DNA from: Amphiura filiformis
Taxonomy: Eukaryota; Echinodermata; Ophiuroidea; Amphilepidida; Amphiuridae
Length of the DNA stretch: 64,000 nucleotides
Assembly: GCF_039555335.1 (NCBI RefSeq)
Contig: NC_092640.1
Span: forward strand, 33,535,887-33,599,886
Direction of reading: 5' to 3'
The translations under genes and the position numbers were made by a program. Below are positions 34,906 through 46,902 of this stretch, one piece after another (position 1 is the first letter of the stretch; every line of letters starts with the position of its first letter). The notes beneath the pieces were generated by a model. It saw nothing but the letters and a program-made list of their open reading frames with translations, was not told the origin of the DNA and made no database searches.

Positions 34906-35577
34906 CTTGTAAATTGTAGTCATTCATAATCACAACTTTTATTATTTCCTTCCTGAAAATGTATACTTTCATAATACTAATCATCATTGCATTGCGGCAG
35001 TCATATACATGTCATGATGTACAGTCGGGCATGACAGACTATAGGTATGCTAGGTGAATTCAAATTTGCCATCAAACTGCATCATTTTACATAATATCAA
35101 ATTAAAGCCCTTGAGTAAAGAAAGCCAAAACTGAAAACATTTTTGTCATAGCACTTTCTGTAACAAAGTTACATCTTGTCAAAGATTGTTAGATTGACTT
35201 TCATCAAAAAGATTCTGCTAGCAAAATCCCCCAAAACGGCATTTAGGGGTGTTTCTAGATCTTAGTCTCATGGCGATAGCAGCTTTTTTTAATTGAACTG
35301 CTATCAAAATCCCTCTAAAATTCCATGTGTGACTTGATTATCACCATAAAAAATCATATATTCATGGGTCAAGTGAAGTATAGAAAACATATTTTTATGT
35401 AGGTTTCCTTCACTGACCTGTTCTCGAAAAAATTCAAATTTCTATGTAAATACATGAAATACCGTATGCATATTGTGTTTGGGCTCCCGTCTCGCGAATT
35501 TCAAGCTGACAGACTAGCAAATGTGTTAACTAAGGTTTGCCTGGGATACCTACAGACTATTCTGTGGCAGCTGTACG
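34906..35577. other. No gene recognised
   Basis: AT-rich sequence; I see no exon, repeat array or RNA gene that I can support. Confidence 0.5.
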
Positions 35578-35585
35578 TACTATGG

Positions 35586-35991
35586 CAGTAGCGTAGCCAG
35601 CGGGGGGGCAGAGTGCAAAAGAAAAAGTGCCCTCTGACAAAAAAAAAAAATGAAAAAAAAGAAAATCAGGAGGGCAAAGGAAAAGAAAAAGGGCAAGGAG
35701 CCCTTTTCTAGCAAAATTCAGGGCCAAAATAGTGTAAAATACAAAATTTTTCCAGCTATCTTGCAATACATTGTAACAATAAAGCCCTTTTAAGCCGGAT
35801 AATGGGCTAAAATAGTGTAAAATACCATTTTTTTAGCTTACGCCGCACATCATCACAATAGGGCCCTTTTCGGGAAGCTCAAGACATACAGTCTCTATGT
35901 ATTGTATGATGCAATGCAATTTTTTTCGTCTGTTCCCCCAAAATTTTATTTTGCCCCCCTGACCAAGAAAGCTGGCTACGGCTACGCCCTG
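35586..35991. mobile_element. hAT-like MITE with 8-bp TSD TACTATGG
   Basis: The left end CAGTAGCGTAGCCAGCGGGG and the right end GCTGGCTACGGCTACGCCCTG are inverted apart from a small indel. TACTATGG stands at 35578-35585 and 35992-35999. The interior has G-run then C-run arms and repeated GCCCTTTT words. A fragment of the same family is at 46547-46735 (CCAGCTTTCTTGGT, then AAATAAAATTTTGGGG). Confidence 0.85.
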
Positions 35992-35999
35992 TACTATGG

Positions 36000-36757
36000 G
36001 CATGATGGGGTAGCCCCGGTAGGCCCACCATGCATGCATTCAGCATGGTATGCCACTGTGCCAGGCGGCTTGGGCCCATGCATGACAGGATCTGTAGAAT
36101 TGTGAATGCCGTCGATTTCGCGGCGCATGGCCGGTGGCATTTCCATAATAATCATGTTATATTTATCACTAATATTTGTAAGTAAGCTTACATCGGAGAC
36201 GGAGTGTCATGTGTACTGAAATTTGTCAGTGTCCCTGAATAATTTCTTGATTTTATTCAGTTCGGTGAAATTTACTCAGTTGGTTATTTGTATTTTCATG
36301 TATCAGTCCCACAGTGAATTCATTTGGAATATACAGTATTACTCACAAAATTAAGAAAATTAAACATCATCCGAATCTCCGGTTGTTCACGATCGCAATC
36401 TGCATCGCATTTCACTTGTAAACAAAGTGAAACTCCCACCTGCTCCAGTCATAGGGCCTGCACTTTGGCTCGTTTTTTGCAGGTTTACATGGTCCAATAA
36501 TCACAAGATGACTGACATGTGGTAACAAAGGAAGCAGTCACTGCAATTTGATTATGTCCCATATGATTGGCCATTCAAGACACCCCTGTGAATATACTAT
36601 AGCGGCCTTTTCAAAATATAATACCTGTTTGCTTGACTGTATTGACAATACCCGGGAACAATACACACAGTATATGCATTGGACAAACTTTTTACAATAA
36701 GCATATGATAAGTGATGATGTGACCTCCAGATTTATACATCGTTCGTCTCGCACACT
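36000..36757. other. No gene recognised
   Basis: No supported exon. A GATCGCAATCTGCATCGCATTT patch and scattered AT-rich words only. Confidence 0.45.
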
Positions 36758-36850
36758 GACAACATTTGATTGAATGGACTGTAGGCTACTGCGCCGTGAT
36801 TACGGTGAAGGACACCTGTTCAAATCCTTTGTTTGGAGCCAATCGATAAA
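36758..36850 (+). repeat. Direct repeat, copy 1 (pairs with 40766-40855)
   Basis: ACATTTGATTGAATGGACTG, then GATTACGGTGAAGGACACC and TTTGGAGCCAATC recur in the same orientation at 40766-40855. The string GGACACC(T/G)GTTCAA(A/T)TCC looks like a tRNA T-arm/box B, but no acceptor pairing is seen. Confidence 0.65.
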
Positions 36851-36898
36851 AGCATGCAGGGCCTCTATACCCATGTACAGTTTATCCCTACATAACCT

Positions 36899-37715
36899 AT
36901 GTCTTGAATACGCTGGCAAAGTTATGTAATAATCGGATTAATACTATATAGCAGTAGGTAAAAACAAGTTTTGAATAATCCGCGCTATAAAGTCTCATTC
37001 AGTGATCCCAGCGAAAGTGAAAAAAAAATCAAATTGTTACGTTTATAAATTTTTTTAATGAAAAACAAATGGCAAAAAAACAAAACAGGAAAACGACAGT
37101 ATTGACGAAGTTGAAGCCCCATTCAAATACATGTAGCTAATTTATATACTGTCAGTACCGGTATATAAATTACAGACTCACGTAAATGCATTATTTTTGT
37201 CTTATAGACACACGGCGCGGCTTTCGGCTGAACCACTGCACTAGCATGTTAGCACATCTATGACAATGACGAAAGGTACAAAATCAGCCATAGGCCTTTA
37301 GATATAGCAGAAGACACAAAAGTGGTGTTTTATGACCTTTGACATTCTTTTGTGGCGAGTGACATGGTCTTTCAATTCACGCCGAGTGTCCTTGACAGGT
37401 TTGACTATGCTTCAGTGGTCATGAAAGAACTCAAAAGATAACCTCTGCCCCAATAATCCCAAGCAATTGTCTGAAACTGCTCCTCGGATCATAAGAACTC
37501 AGTCCTCAAATGATAGTCATAATAATGTCCAAAATATAAAAATTACTGACTATCATTGAAGACTGAGTTCCGCAGTCTAGTATCCAAAATCTGAATTTCA
37601 ATCAAAAAATCACTGAATGGGCCTTTAGTTCCCTCCTCTCCTTACCCTGGCAATATAAATCAAAGAAAAATAAAGAAAAAAATAAAGAAAACAAGAAAAG
37701 AAAATTAACCAAATT
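36899..37715. repeat. Left arm of a large inverted repeat
   Basis: This arm pairs with 39825-40609. It starts ATGTCTTGAATACGCTGG and ends in an A-rich tract (AAAGAAAATTAACC), facing the T-rich tract at the start of the right arm. The match is clear throughout but diverged, with indels (for example GGGCAGAGGTTATCTTTTG in the right arm against CAAAAGATAACCTCTGCCCC here). It contains AACTCAGTC(C/T)TCAA...GACTGAGTT inner inverted pairs. Confidence 0.8.
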
Positions 37716-38639
37716 AAGGGATCTGTTTTGAGCGTTTCGATAGTATTTTTTGAGGGACATGAGAGCACATCAGACATATCGAATTGCATTCTGAATACGA
37801 AGAATGTCTTTCTGATATCAAATAAATTTCATTGTTTGAAATTCACGATATAATACAAATTTTATGACAAATTATTAAAATTTGATATTTTTCACATTTT
37901 TGATAGTCCTCGAAGTAAATATCATAAATCTAATGTTATATTCTTAAACAGTCCCTGGCATACAGATACCATACATGTATAGGCCTATGTATAGTAAATT
38001 TGTCTGCTTTATCTGTTTTGTGCTGTTTAAGCAAATAGTTAAACATAATTTCCATAAAATGTAAGCTTTTACTGTCAGATATGTCCCCTTTTAATTTTGA
38101 GCAGAACAAGTGAGGTAAAGCAAAGAAAATTGAAATTTACTACTACTATAGCGCCAATGAATGTTATACGATTGTAAAACGGTACGATCCTCTGGGTGTG
38201 TGGGGGTGTGTGCGTATGTGTGTCCTGCACGCGTATTTTTTTTCTGCAACTATAACGGGACGCAATACGATACCGGTAATGCTATAAGAATCAAACTTAC
38301 AAGAAAGATGGCTCTTGTCAAATCCTACAATTCTGTCAGATAAAATATGCATATTTGCATTAAATTTTTAATTAATCGACATAATTGATTAATTAATAAA
38401 TATATTATTTAATGATTTACCATAATTCCAAATATGTCAAACAATATGTCAAATTAAAGCTAATGAAATGCTTTATAAATTGGTCAGAGCGCATTTTGCA
38501 GAATGCATTTAGTACTTTAGTTACATGATTCCAAACATTCTATTCCAATTTTTTGCTATACACGCATAGGAGCTGTACTTTTAAAATCCGCGCCTAATCA
38601 ATAATAATAGTCTTTCACTCCATTGTCAAAGTCATGCGC

Positions 38640-39003
38640 GTATTTTGGGGGCTTTGGGGGCGCCAGCCCCCGGGGTAAAAGCAGGGGCGGCAAAAATGAA
38701 GGGCGGCGGCGGATGAAGAAGGGCGGCAAAAACAGGGCCGGCAAAAACGATGGGGCGGTAAAAATAATTAGTAATTAAAAAGGGCGGAAAATTTTGGAAA
38801 AAATGGTACTATACATCGAAATGTGTTGCTTTTTGGGCGCTTGCGCCTGAAACCGTTTTTTTGTTTGTTTTTTTTTTTTGCTCTTCACTTTTTCAAGCGA
38901 CAGAGAAAAAATTGGGTCAACCTTTTTCGGCTGTTGAGGAAGGGGCGGCAAAATTGAATTTTCTTCAGCCCCCGGGGTTGGGGCGGCCACGGTACGCCAC
39001 TGA
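38640..39003. mobile_element. G-rich MITE relic with GGGCGGCAAAAA units
   Basis: Units of the form GGGCGGCAAAAA(C/T)GA recur from about 38685 to 38780. The right end, GGCGGCCACGGTACGCCACTG, is a CAGTGGCGTACCGTGG-type MITE terminus on the opposite strand. The left end is unclear, so the element may be truncated. Confidence 0.5.
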
Positions 39004-39148
39004 AAGTACTGTGCTCCCTGTAGCATTATGGAGTGACCAGGTCCTAGAGCACATCACTCCACGCCATATATAAATTCTCCCAGTCACATTTCCCCAATAT
39101 GAAATTTAAAAAAAGTTAAAATATAATTTTACTTCTTTTAAAGTTTTG

Positions 39149-39236
39149 CAGAGGCGGGGTTCGAACTCACGGCGCACCACGACGCTTTGGAGATGCTCTA
39201 TGAGCCTAGCGCCTTAGACCACTCGGCCACTTGTCT
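39149..39236 (-). other. tRNA-Leu/Ser-like sequence (pseudogene or SINE head)
   Basis: On the minus strand, AAGTGGCCGAGTGGTCTAAG then GCG matches a class II tRNA D-arm/box A. GAGTTCGAACCCC, 60 nt on, matches box B. The distance suits a Leu/Ser-type tRNA with a long variable arm. The acceptor ends do not pair well and the anticodon stem is poor, so I do not call a functional tRNA. Confidence 0.5.
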
Positions 39237-39668
39237 TGATGGAATCTTTTACGAAACGTATTTGTAGATATAATCGCAACTTCAATATAGGCCTACTACG
39301 TGACGAGCAAAAAGCAGAAAACGTACCATATTTTGGAATTTTATTTGCCTAAAAACATTAATGTGTATTAATAGCGCTCAATTGTTGTTAATCCGACAAT
39401 AAACATGATAAATACGCGTCTATATGGACAATACATTATATCGATTTTGACATGTGCTCGCACGGTGTCAGTACATTTCCATGGTCAGTAAAATACTATA
39501 GAGGAACCTACCATTTTTCTTGTATACACGTTCGATGTTTTTATCAATTACATAAAAAATCCATTTTAGACCCCAAATGTTTCATTATACCATTATGGAA
39601 TTTGAGCAAATCAATTACCGACACAAGCAGGTATACAGTGTATTATTTTAATTTTTATTTCGTATCTC

Positions 39669-39765
39669 AGGAGTACAGCTCACTTGGTAAGGCATCAGAA
39701 TTTGGTACACTAGCGCTTCGAACTTTAAATCGGAAGGTGGTGAGTTCGAGCCTCATCACGGTCAC
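39669..39765 (+). other. tRNA-like sequence, plus strand (SINE head or pseudogene)
   Basis: TACAGCTCACTTGGTAAGGC resembles a D-arm/box A, and GTGAGTTCGAGCCTCATCAC contains a good box B with a pairing T-stem (GTGAG/CTCAT-like). The acceptor stem is not convincing. It lies in the spacer of the large inverted repeat, facing the other tRNA-like sequence. Confidence 0.45.
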
Positions 39766-39824
39766 ATTAATTTTATAAACCAAATATTGTTCGAACTTTT
39801 CATATTTGTGTTTCTTTTATTGTT

Positions 39825-40609
39825 TCTTTTCTTTGTCTTTTTTTTTCTTGTTTTCTTTATTTTTTTCCTTAATTTTCTTTGATCCATATTGCCAGTGTAA
39901 GGAGAGGAGGGAACTAACGGCCCATTCAGTGATTTTTTTTATCCGGACGATCGTAAAAATCATCAAAATTCAGATTTTGTACAAGACTGTGCGGAACTCA
40001 GTCTTCAATGATATAGTCAGTAATAATCTTTTGGTCATTATATGACTATCATCATTTGACGACTGAGTTCTTATGATACATCATCCGAAGAGCAGTTTCA
40101 GACAATTGCTTGGGATTGTTGGGGCAGAGGTTATCTTTTGAATTCTTTCATGACCACCGAAGCAGAGTTAAACCTGTCAAGGACACTCGGCGTGAATTGA
40201 ACTGACCATGTCACTCGCCACAAAAGAATGTCAAAGGTCATAAAACATCAACTTGGTGTCTTCTGCTAGTGGTTCAGCCCTAAGCCGCGTAGGCCTATTT
40301 AAGACAAAAATAATGCATTTACGTGAATCTGTAATTTATATACTGACAGTATATATAAATTAGCTACATGTATTTGAATGGGGCTTCAACCTCGTCAATA
40401 CTGCCGTTTTCTTGGGTTTTGTGCCAATTTTGTTCATTAAAAATTTTTATAGAAGTAACAATTTGATTTTCGTTTTCACTTTCGCTGGGATCACTGAATG
40501 GGGCTTTGCAACCCGGGTTTGCAACGCGATATATTCAAAACTTGTATTCACCTACTGTTATAGCATTAATCCGATTATTACACAACCTCGCCAGCGTATT
40601 CAAGACATC
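39825..40609. repeat. Right arm of the large inverted repeat
   Basis: Complement of 36899-37715. Matching words include CGCTGGGATCACTGAATGG, GTCAAGGACACTCGGCGTG and CCAGCGTATTCAAGACAT. The spacer between arms is about 2.1 kb. Confidence 0.8.
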
Positions 40610-40765
40610 CAATGCAAATAATCACCTAGATTATGACGTATCATACCGTAAATATGGCGGAGTACTCAAATTCATTCAACAAAAGCATGATTACAAGCTA
40701 TTGCAATCTACCGCGACAGCTCGTCTCACACACATAACAAATGCACAAATACGATCAAATAGGTT

Positions 40766-40855
40766 GACGACAACGTTTGATTGAATGCACTGCATTGTGA
40801 CATGATTACGGTGAAGGACACCGGTTCAATTCCTTTGTATGGAGCCAATCAATAA
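40766..40855 (+). repeat. Direct repeat, copy 2 (pairs with 36758-36850)
   Basis: GTTTGATTGAATGCACTGC, GATTACGGTGAAGGACACC and ATGGAGCCAATC match copy 1 in the same sense although the neighbouring arms are inverted. At about 40950-41010 the sequence (TTTGCTTAAGAACGGCAC, ACAGATAAAGCAGACAG) is the complement of 37990-38045, so more of the surrounding unit is shared. Confidence 0.65.
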
Positions 40856-41172
40856 TTTCACGCACATCCTCTATTATTGCCCAATTATTGCCCGGGATGA
40901 TTGCACACTGTAAAAGAGCTATTGTTATAATGTTTGATGAATCGTGTTTAACTACCGTATTTGCTTAAGAACGGCACAATACAGATAAAGCAGACAGATT
41001 GACTACATGTAGTACATGTATATACATATAGGGAATGTGTGTGAGTCGAGTATTACCTAATTATAATAGGGGCGTATCCAAAAATGAATTCACGCCCCTT
41101 CCAAATGTCAAGCCAAAGTGCAGGCCCTATGCCCATTTCCGGCAAGAAATTGTAAAACTCGCGGGTGAAAGT

Positions 41173-41924
41173 TAGACTGCTGCCCTCAGTCGTCAACCGT
41201 CTGGATTGACGACTGAGAAAACTACGTGGAAAAAAAGTGACGGATTTTGCAACAGGATTCCTGTGGCATAGAGCATGCGCAGTTGTGTCCAAATTGACCT
41301 TTTGACCGAGTTTGTTGTTTTTAGAAGTTCAGAGCGCGATCTTGTCACAGTGGCGCGGTACAGCGACGCGGTACACGGGCGCCGCTAATCAGTCGCGCTA
41401 CGGCGCACAACCAAAGTCGCATTGAATAGTTTTCAGAAGTCTGTCATGATATTGGCTGTAAGATAATCAGTCGTCACTACGAAGCATATAGCCTGAGTCC
41501 CTTGGCCCCGACCTCGAAACAATTCAAAATGGCGGAATAAAATGGCCGTTTCTCGTTCGGGGCTAGACTAATTCCAATCAGCCGTCTACACTTCGCATGT
41601 ACTTTGTTATGCTTCGTAGTGACGACTGATAATCTTCCAGTCCATATCATGACGGACTTCTGAAAAATATTCAATGCGACTTTGGTTGTGCGCGGTAGCG
41701 CGACTGACTAGCGGCGCCCGTGTACCGCGTCGCTGTACCGCGCCGCTGTGATAAGATCGCGCTCTGAACTTCTAAAAACAACAAACTCGGTCAAAAGGTC
41801 AATTTGGACACAACTGCGCATGCTCTATGCCACAGGAATCCTGTTGCAAAATCCGTCACTTTTTTTCCACGTAGTTTTCTCAGTCGTCAATCCAGACGGT
41901 TGACGACTGAGGGCAGCAGTCTAG
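41173..41924. mobile_element. 752 bp palindromic TA-flanked MITE
   Basis: Arms of about 320 bp (41173-41495 and 41605-41924) are near-perfect inverted copies. The outer ends are TAGACTGCTGCCCTCAGTCG and its complement. TA may be the duplicated target, fitting a Tc1/mariner-type MITE. CAGTCGTCA or its complement occurs six times: at each outer end as a sub-hairpin (CAGTCGTCAA...TTGACGACTG) and at each edge of the loop. Mirror-image reading frames in the two arms are by-products of the palindrome. Confidence 0.85.
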
Positions 41925-43564
41925 TTCGGGGCCTGAGAACGAAACATGCAAAAAAGTGTCGAGAAATTTCTTTTGTATTTTATTGTTTTCACGACGGAAT
42001 TCCGGGGTGCATGCGCAGTAGCTCAATAGAAACTAGTCAAACTCATCAGCAGTATTATCGTTGACGCCTGTGCAATACTTGTTGTACGGCCACGGCCAGT
42101 AAGGGCTTGTAAAAGAGATGATTACATGATTAATTATTCATGAAATTGAATTTTTTTGTGAAATCAGAGCAGAGAGATGCCATCAGCTTGTCTGTGTGAA
42201 AGTGCATAGAAAAAACAACAAAATATGTTTAATTTCAAACCTGATTGTCAATGGTGAAACTTTGGCTGGAGAAGTTGAAGGTGACGTTGCTTGTTATCTT
42301 TTAGACCGTTTATCTGAAGTCATGGGTTCTTTTAGAGCAAAATAGGAGGCATTTTTGTGCCATGTAGACGGCGATCGGCATTTTCTAGGTTACAATTCAT
42401 GAATTCATGGAATTGGATGTGCACTGTCAACAAGCAGCCTGATAAATTCAACTATACGGATTGTACACACACCGAGTGATTTGTATGTTATTCATTGGTC
42501 AGTGCAGGCTAGGCACCTAAGCATGTAAGTACTACAGAAAGCTCAGTCATGCACGGTCTCAAGACAGACAAAAAAATTCATTGTCGTGATGGTCATGAAT
42601 GCATGAATGATCATGATGATTGCATACCATGGCATGATAGATAGTATCCTGAGTATGGCATACATCAATCATGTACATCAGATTCAGACATGCATACCGT
42701 AATTGACAAATATGCTGCACGAAGAGCAGAATGTTGTCATGTTCTTGAACCCGCCCAGGTCTTCATGTCATATTAAATCAAACCATGAATAGGCCTACAA
42801 TGAATGAATAGCACCGGGGAATAGCATTAGCATGAACAGTGTGATCGTGATGGTGCTGGTTTACAAATTTAAATTACCATTACGATGTCCCAGTGTTTGT
42901 CATGTCTGAATCTGAGTATGCTTGTCACTGCACGACTGTCAATCCCGCTGTGAAAGTTTAGTGCCAACCTGTCAATACATTGTAACTTGCCTCACCGAGA
43001 ACTGTGCTGTGCAAACTGCACGTCTCCTACATCAGACGCTGCACTGCACTTGAAATCGAATGGATAGTATTCTTCATGTTACAAAAGGTAAGTTCATGTC
43101 TTCATGCCAAATCATGATTTGGATCTCCAAGTCTCAATTTTACAAGACAAAGACTCGATCCAAAAACGGAGTCCCAAAATTATGACTAGGCCTCGGGCTT
43201 TATGGCTTAGGCTTAGCCACAAAGTATTCAAATGTGAGTAGGCCTAGAAGAATGATATGTTTTGCATGAATGTATGACAAAATACTGGTCCTGCTAGGGC
43301 CTAGGCCTAGTAGCAGTAGTAGTAGTACCATGACTCTGTACGGTACATGTAATTCTGTTTACCTAACCTTTTCCAAGACGGCTGGGCCTTGCACACATTT
43401 CACCATTTAGGCATTACAAGTTACCGTAGTCTATGGCTGGGCCCTCATGCATCGTACCGCACTGTCAGGGGCAGGCATTATACTCACATCGTATCGTTAT
43501 GTATGCATGGTGTTACACTTGCTGTAGTCTACAGCCGTGGACCTACTGTTATCCTACTGTTATT
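41925..43564. other. No proven gene; possible first exon near 43060
   Basis: No long frame. At 43060 an ATG opens MDSILHVTK and reaches a textbook donor, AAAAG|GTAAGT, at 43087/43088. I see no matching downstream exon, so this is only a candidate 5' exon. Confidence 0.2.
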
Positions 43565-44120
43565 AGGACGTAAGTTGCATAACATTGTGACGTAAGTTGC
43601 GTAACACTGTGAGTTGCGTAACATTGTGTGACGTAAGTTGTGTGACGTAAGTTGTGTGACGAAACTTACATTACGCAACCTAAGTTGCGCGAACAGAAGT
43701 TGCGCGACGCAACTTTAGTTGCACGACGCAACGCCAGTTACGTTGGGTAACTTAACAACGCAATGCAACGTAAATTACGCAACGTAAGTTACATTGCATA
43801 ACGTAAGTTACGTTGCATAAATTAACAACGCAACGTAACGTAAGTTACGTTGCATAACGTAAGTTACGTTGCATAAATTAACAACGCAACGTAAGTTACG
43901 TTGCATAACGTAATTACGTTGCATAACGTAAGTTACGCTGCATAACGTAGTTACGTTGCATAACGTAGTTACGTTGCGTAACTTAACAACGCAATGAAAC
44001 GTAAGTTACGCAACGTAAGTTGCACAAAGCAACGCAAGTTATGTTGCGTAAATTAATGATGCAACGTAACGTTAGTTACGTCACGTTAGTTGTGTGACGT
44101 AAGTTGCGTAACATTGTGAC
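43565..44120. repeat. ACGTAAGTTACGTTGC palindromic satellite
   Basis: About 550 bp of degenerate repeats of CGTAAGTTACGTTGCATAA and TTAACAACGCAACGTAA. ACGTAA/TTACGT words alternate strands, so any stretch can fold. Units are about 20-40 bp and irregular. The array also contains many GTAAGT strings, which could be misread as donor sites. Confidence 0.85.
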
Positions 44121-45920
44121 TACAGTACCGTAACACTATACTGACTACCAATCCCGTACCGCAGGCCTAGGCCCACTCCCAACTGCACATTTATACATGA
44201 CTTACAAACGGTATAATCTAAGGGGGATGTCATTTTCTTCGGAAGGGGGGGGGTCACATATATGTCGGTGACTGGAGTAAAAAATTTTATGACCCCTATC
44301 GCTGGCTAATTTTTTTTTACGACCCCTTAGGGGCTATGCAATAATTATTTGAAAAATCATGCAAACCTATGCAAAATATTGTTCAATCTTTAAAATTGAG
44401 TCATACCACAGTCCACAGACCATAAAAAGATCTGTGATCATATTCATACATAGTCGTACACTTGCCGTACGGCAAAGGCAAAGAACTAGCCAAAGGTGAT
44501 AACTAAAACTTTAAAAAAATCTCTTGGAAACCGGGTTGAAAAAGTAGTGAAATTTATTAAAATGGGATACTGAATTGATTTGCTTGGTTTGTTATTTAAA
44601 AGTAACTTTATTTTTTAATCAATAAAATAGAAATGATATTATTTAAAATACGGTTAAAATAGTAAACACTTTATTTATTTGTTTTTTTTTTTTAAATCTT
44701 GTTTATTTGTTTGAAATTCATCGTATTTCGTAGTAAATTCATTCATAAAAAAGTTATTACACCCACGTGATCACAACTAATTAATTATTCATGAGGGCGT
44801 GCGCTCGACACTTTTCGAACGCAATCGTTACCAGTCCTCACCTGCAAGCACAACCCGATGACCGTGCGTAAGCAGTTGAAGGACTGGTGGATCAAGTCTA
44901 CGAAGCATACACAGTACTTGCGAAGTGTAGACGGCTGATTGGAATTAGTCTAGGGTGAAAGTGCGTTCGAATTTCGAGGTCACGCAAATCACACAAATTA
45001 TTGAGAGGTCATCGGTGTGACATTGTCGTCAGAATTGAAAGGTGATAATGCGGGTCTCTGATTGGTCAATCGGCGAGTGTTGCACACCCCTACTCTATTT
45101 AATATGCGGAAATAAACACTACTTATGAATAATATATCATTTATCGATCATGAATATGCATGTTATCATGATCCGATTGAATCGTATCGTGTTTTGGGCG
45201 TTTACTACGTGTATATAGTGTCGCGAAAATCAGACTGAAAGTGGTGGCGTTTCGGAAGGATATTTTTCTCAGGGGGAGAGGGGCAAGTAAATGAATACCA
45301 TTTTAATACGATCATTTACGGTGGAATTAACAATATTTTGTTGTGTCTTTTAATTATAAATTTATTAAAACATCAGAAAGAGTAAAAAAATCAGACAGAT
45401 TCACACATAATATATGTTAAAAACGTATTTTATTTCACACATTGTACAAATATCACAATACAGGAATGCCTACAGCTCTTGATCAAACAAATAAATCTTG
45501 CGTCTTCCCGTATCAACACGCCGCGTCAAACAAAAAATGCGTATCATTTTTGCGTCATCTCGCGACATCGCGTATCAACACGCTGCCTCTAAAGCAAGTG
45601 GGAATAATAAACACGGGAAAATCACAATGAGTGAGGAGAGTGTTTGGGTGACAATCAAACTTTGGGAACATGGCAAAAATACAAATTAATAGCCGTAGCA
45701 TAGGACCTACTTATACTGACTAAAAAAAAATTTGTGTTCCACATTAACAAATATTTTAGCAGTTGAAGTGCTAAAACCATGATACCTGGGACAGATAAGA
45801 GGCAGAGCAGATAAGAGGGAGAAGAGGATGCGAGCTATAGGGGAAAGAACGGGAGGATAGGGACAACGCGGGGGGGGACAAAGAAGAAGTTGATTAAAAT
45901 GAATTAAATGAAATGACTGA
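44121..45920. other. No gene; repeat fragments
   Basis: At about 44218-44340 there is a C/G-rich fragment flanked by TAA and TTA (GGGGGATGTCATTTTC... GACCCC), and at 44334 a GGGGCTATGCAATAATTA end of the TAA-flanked family. At 44898-44955 (minus sense) lies a copy of the loop of the 41173 MITE (GAAGTGTAGACGGCTGATTG, GAATTAGTCTAG). No exon is supported. Confidence 0.5.
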
Positions 45921-46092
45921 AGGGCTGTGCAATAATTACGAGGCCCTGGGGAGGGTAAAATTGGGGGGGGGGGGCAAGAAATTTTTGGCGACGAAAAGGG
46001 GGGGAAGCAATTTTTGGCAAGCCGAGAGGGGGGAGGGAAAGTGAGTTTTGGCAAGCATTCACAGGTCGCCTTTTTAATAAAACGCTCCATAA

Positions 46093-46902
46093 GGGAACGT
46101 TCATAAATACTTTGGTAGGGGGGCTGGAATATTTTGATTTCGGTATGTCAAAACTTTTTTGACCCCCCTCAGTCTGTATGTTAAACTTTTAGAACCCCCC
46201 TCTTTATGGACTGAAAACTTTTTTGCCCCCCCCCTTTTGTATACACCCAAACTTTTTACCCCCCCCCCCCCACACACACACATAATGAAGGTATACTAGT
46301 ACTTAATATAATCCGCACTTGTTTCCACTATAAGTAATGCTTTATTTTACTAGTATAGTGGATTAAACTTATCAGTTTGAACCTAGTTGTTACATATTCA
46401 AGCAAACAGATCCGCAATAAATTTATCATTTATCAGTGTCACTCTTACAGGCCTTATGTCAATAATAGGCCTAAATTGTCAGGACATCATAAAATATAAA
46501 TAAATTGCTTTCAAATAAGGTCTCAAAAGTTATTGCATGGATGTATCAGGGGTGTATCCAGCTTTCTTGGTGGGGGGCAAATAAAATTTTGGGGCACAGA
46601 CGAAAAACAATTGCAGTTGCTTTACATACATATATATACCGGAGCTTTAAAAAAATGCTTTACTGGATGTATTTACTGTATTTTACTCTATTTACACCTA
46701 TGATCGGGATGAAAAGGGCTTTATTGTGACAAATTTTGTATTGAACTTTTTAGACCCCCCCCCCTTTATGGGTGTCCAAACTTTCTTGACCCCCCCCTTT
46801 TGCCACGTTAAAAACTTTTTGACCCCCTTTTGGAAGGTCAAAACTTTTTGACCCCCCTACAAATTTTCCAGCCCCCCCACCAAGGTATTTATGAACGTTC
46901 CC
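46093..46902. mobile_element. TAA-flanked C/G-rich foldback element (inner)
   Basis: GGGAACGTTCATAAATACTT and AAGGTATTTATGAACGTTCCC are inverted, with TAA at 46090-46092 and 46903-46905. Next to each end are ~30 bp units of CAAAACTTTTTGACCCCCC type (46145-46265 and 46740-46865). Between them lies unrelated sequence, including the MITE fragment at 46547. Confidence 0.85.
46547..46735. mobile_element. Fragment of the 35586 MITE family
   Basis: CAGGGGTGTATCCAGCTTTC, then TTGGTGGGGGGCAAATAAAA and GGGCTTTATTGTGACAAATTTT match the complement of 35775-35975. It is the third level of the nest in this interval. Confidence 0.6.

Noticed and set aside
36758-36850. tRNA gene suggested by GGACACCTGTTCAAATCC
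   Set aside because: Only a box B-like string; no D-arm or acceptor stem. It is a direct repeat shared with 40766.
41053-42064. Two frames with the same peptide on opposite strands
   Set aside because: Mirror images caused by the 752 bp palindrome.
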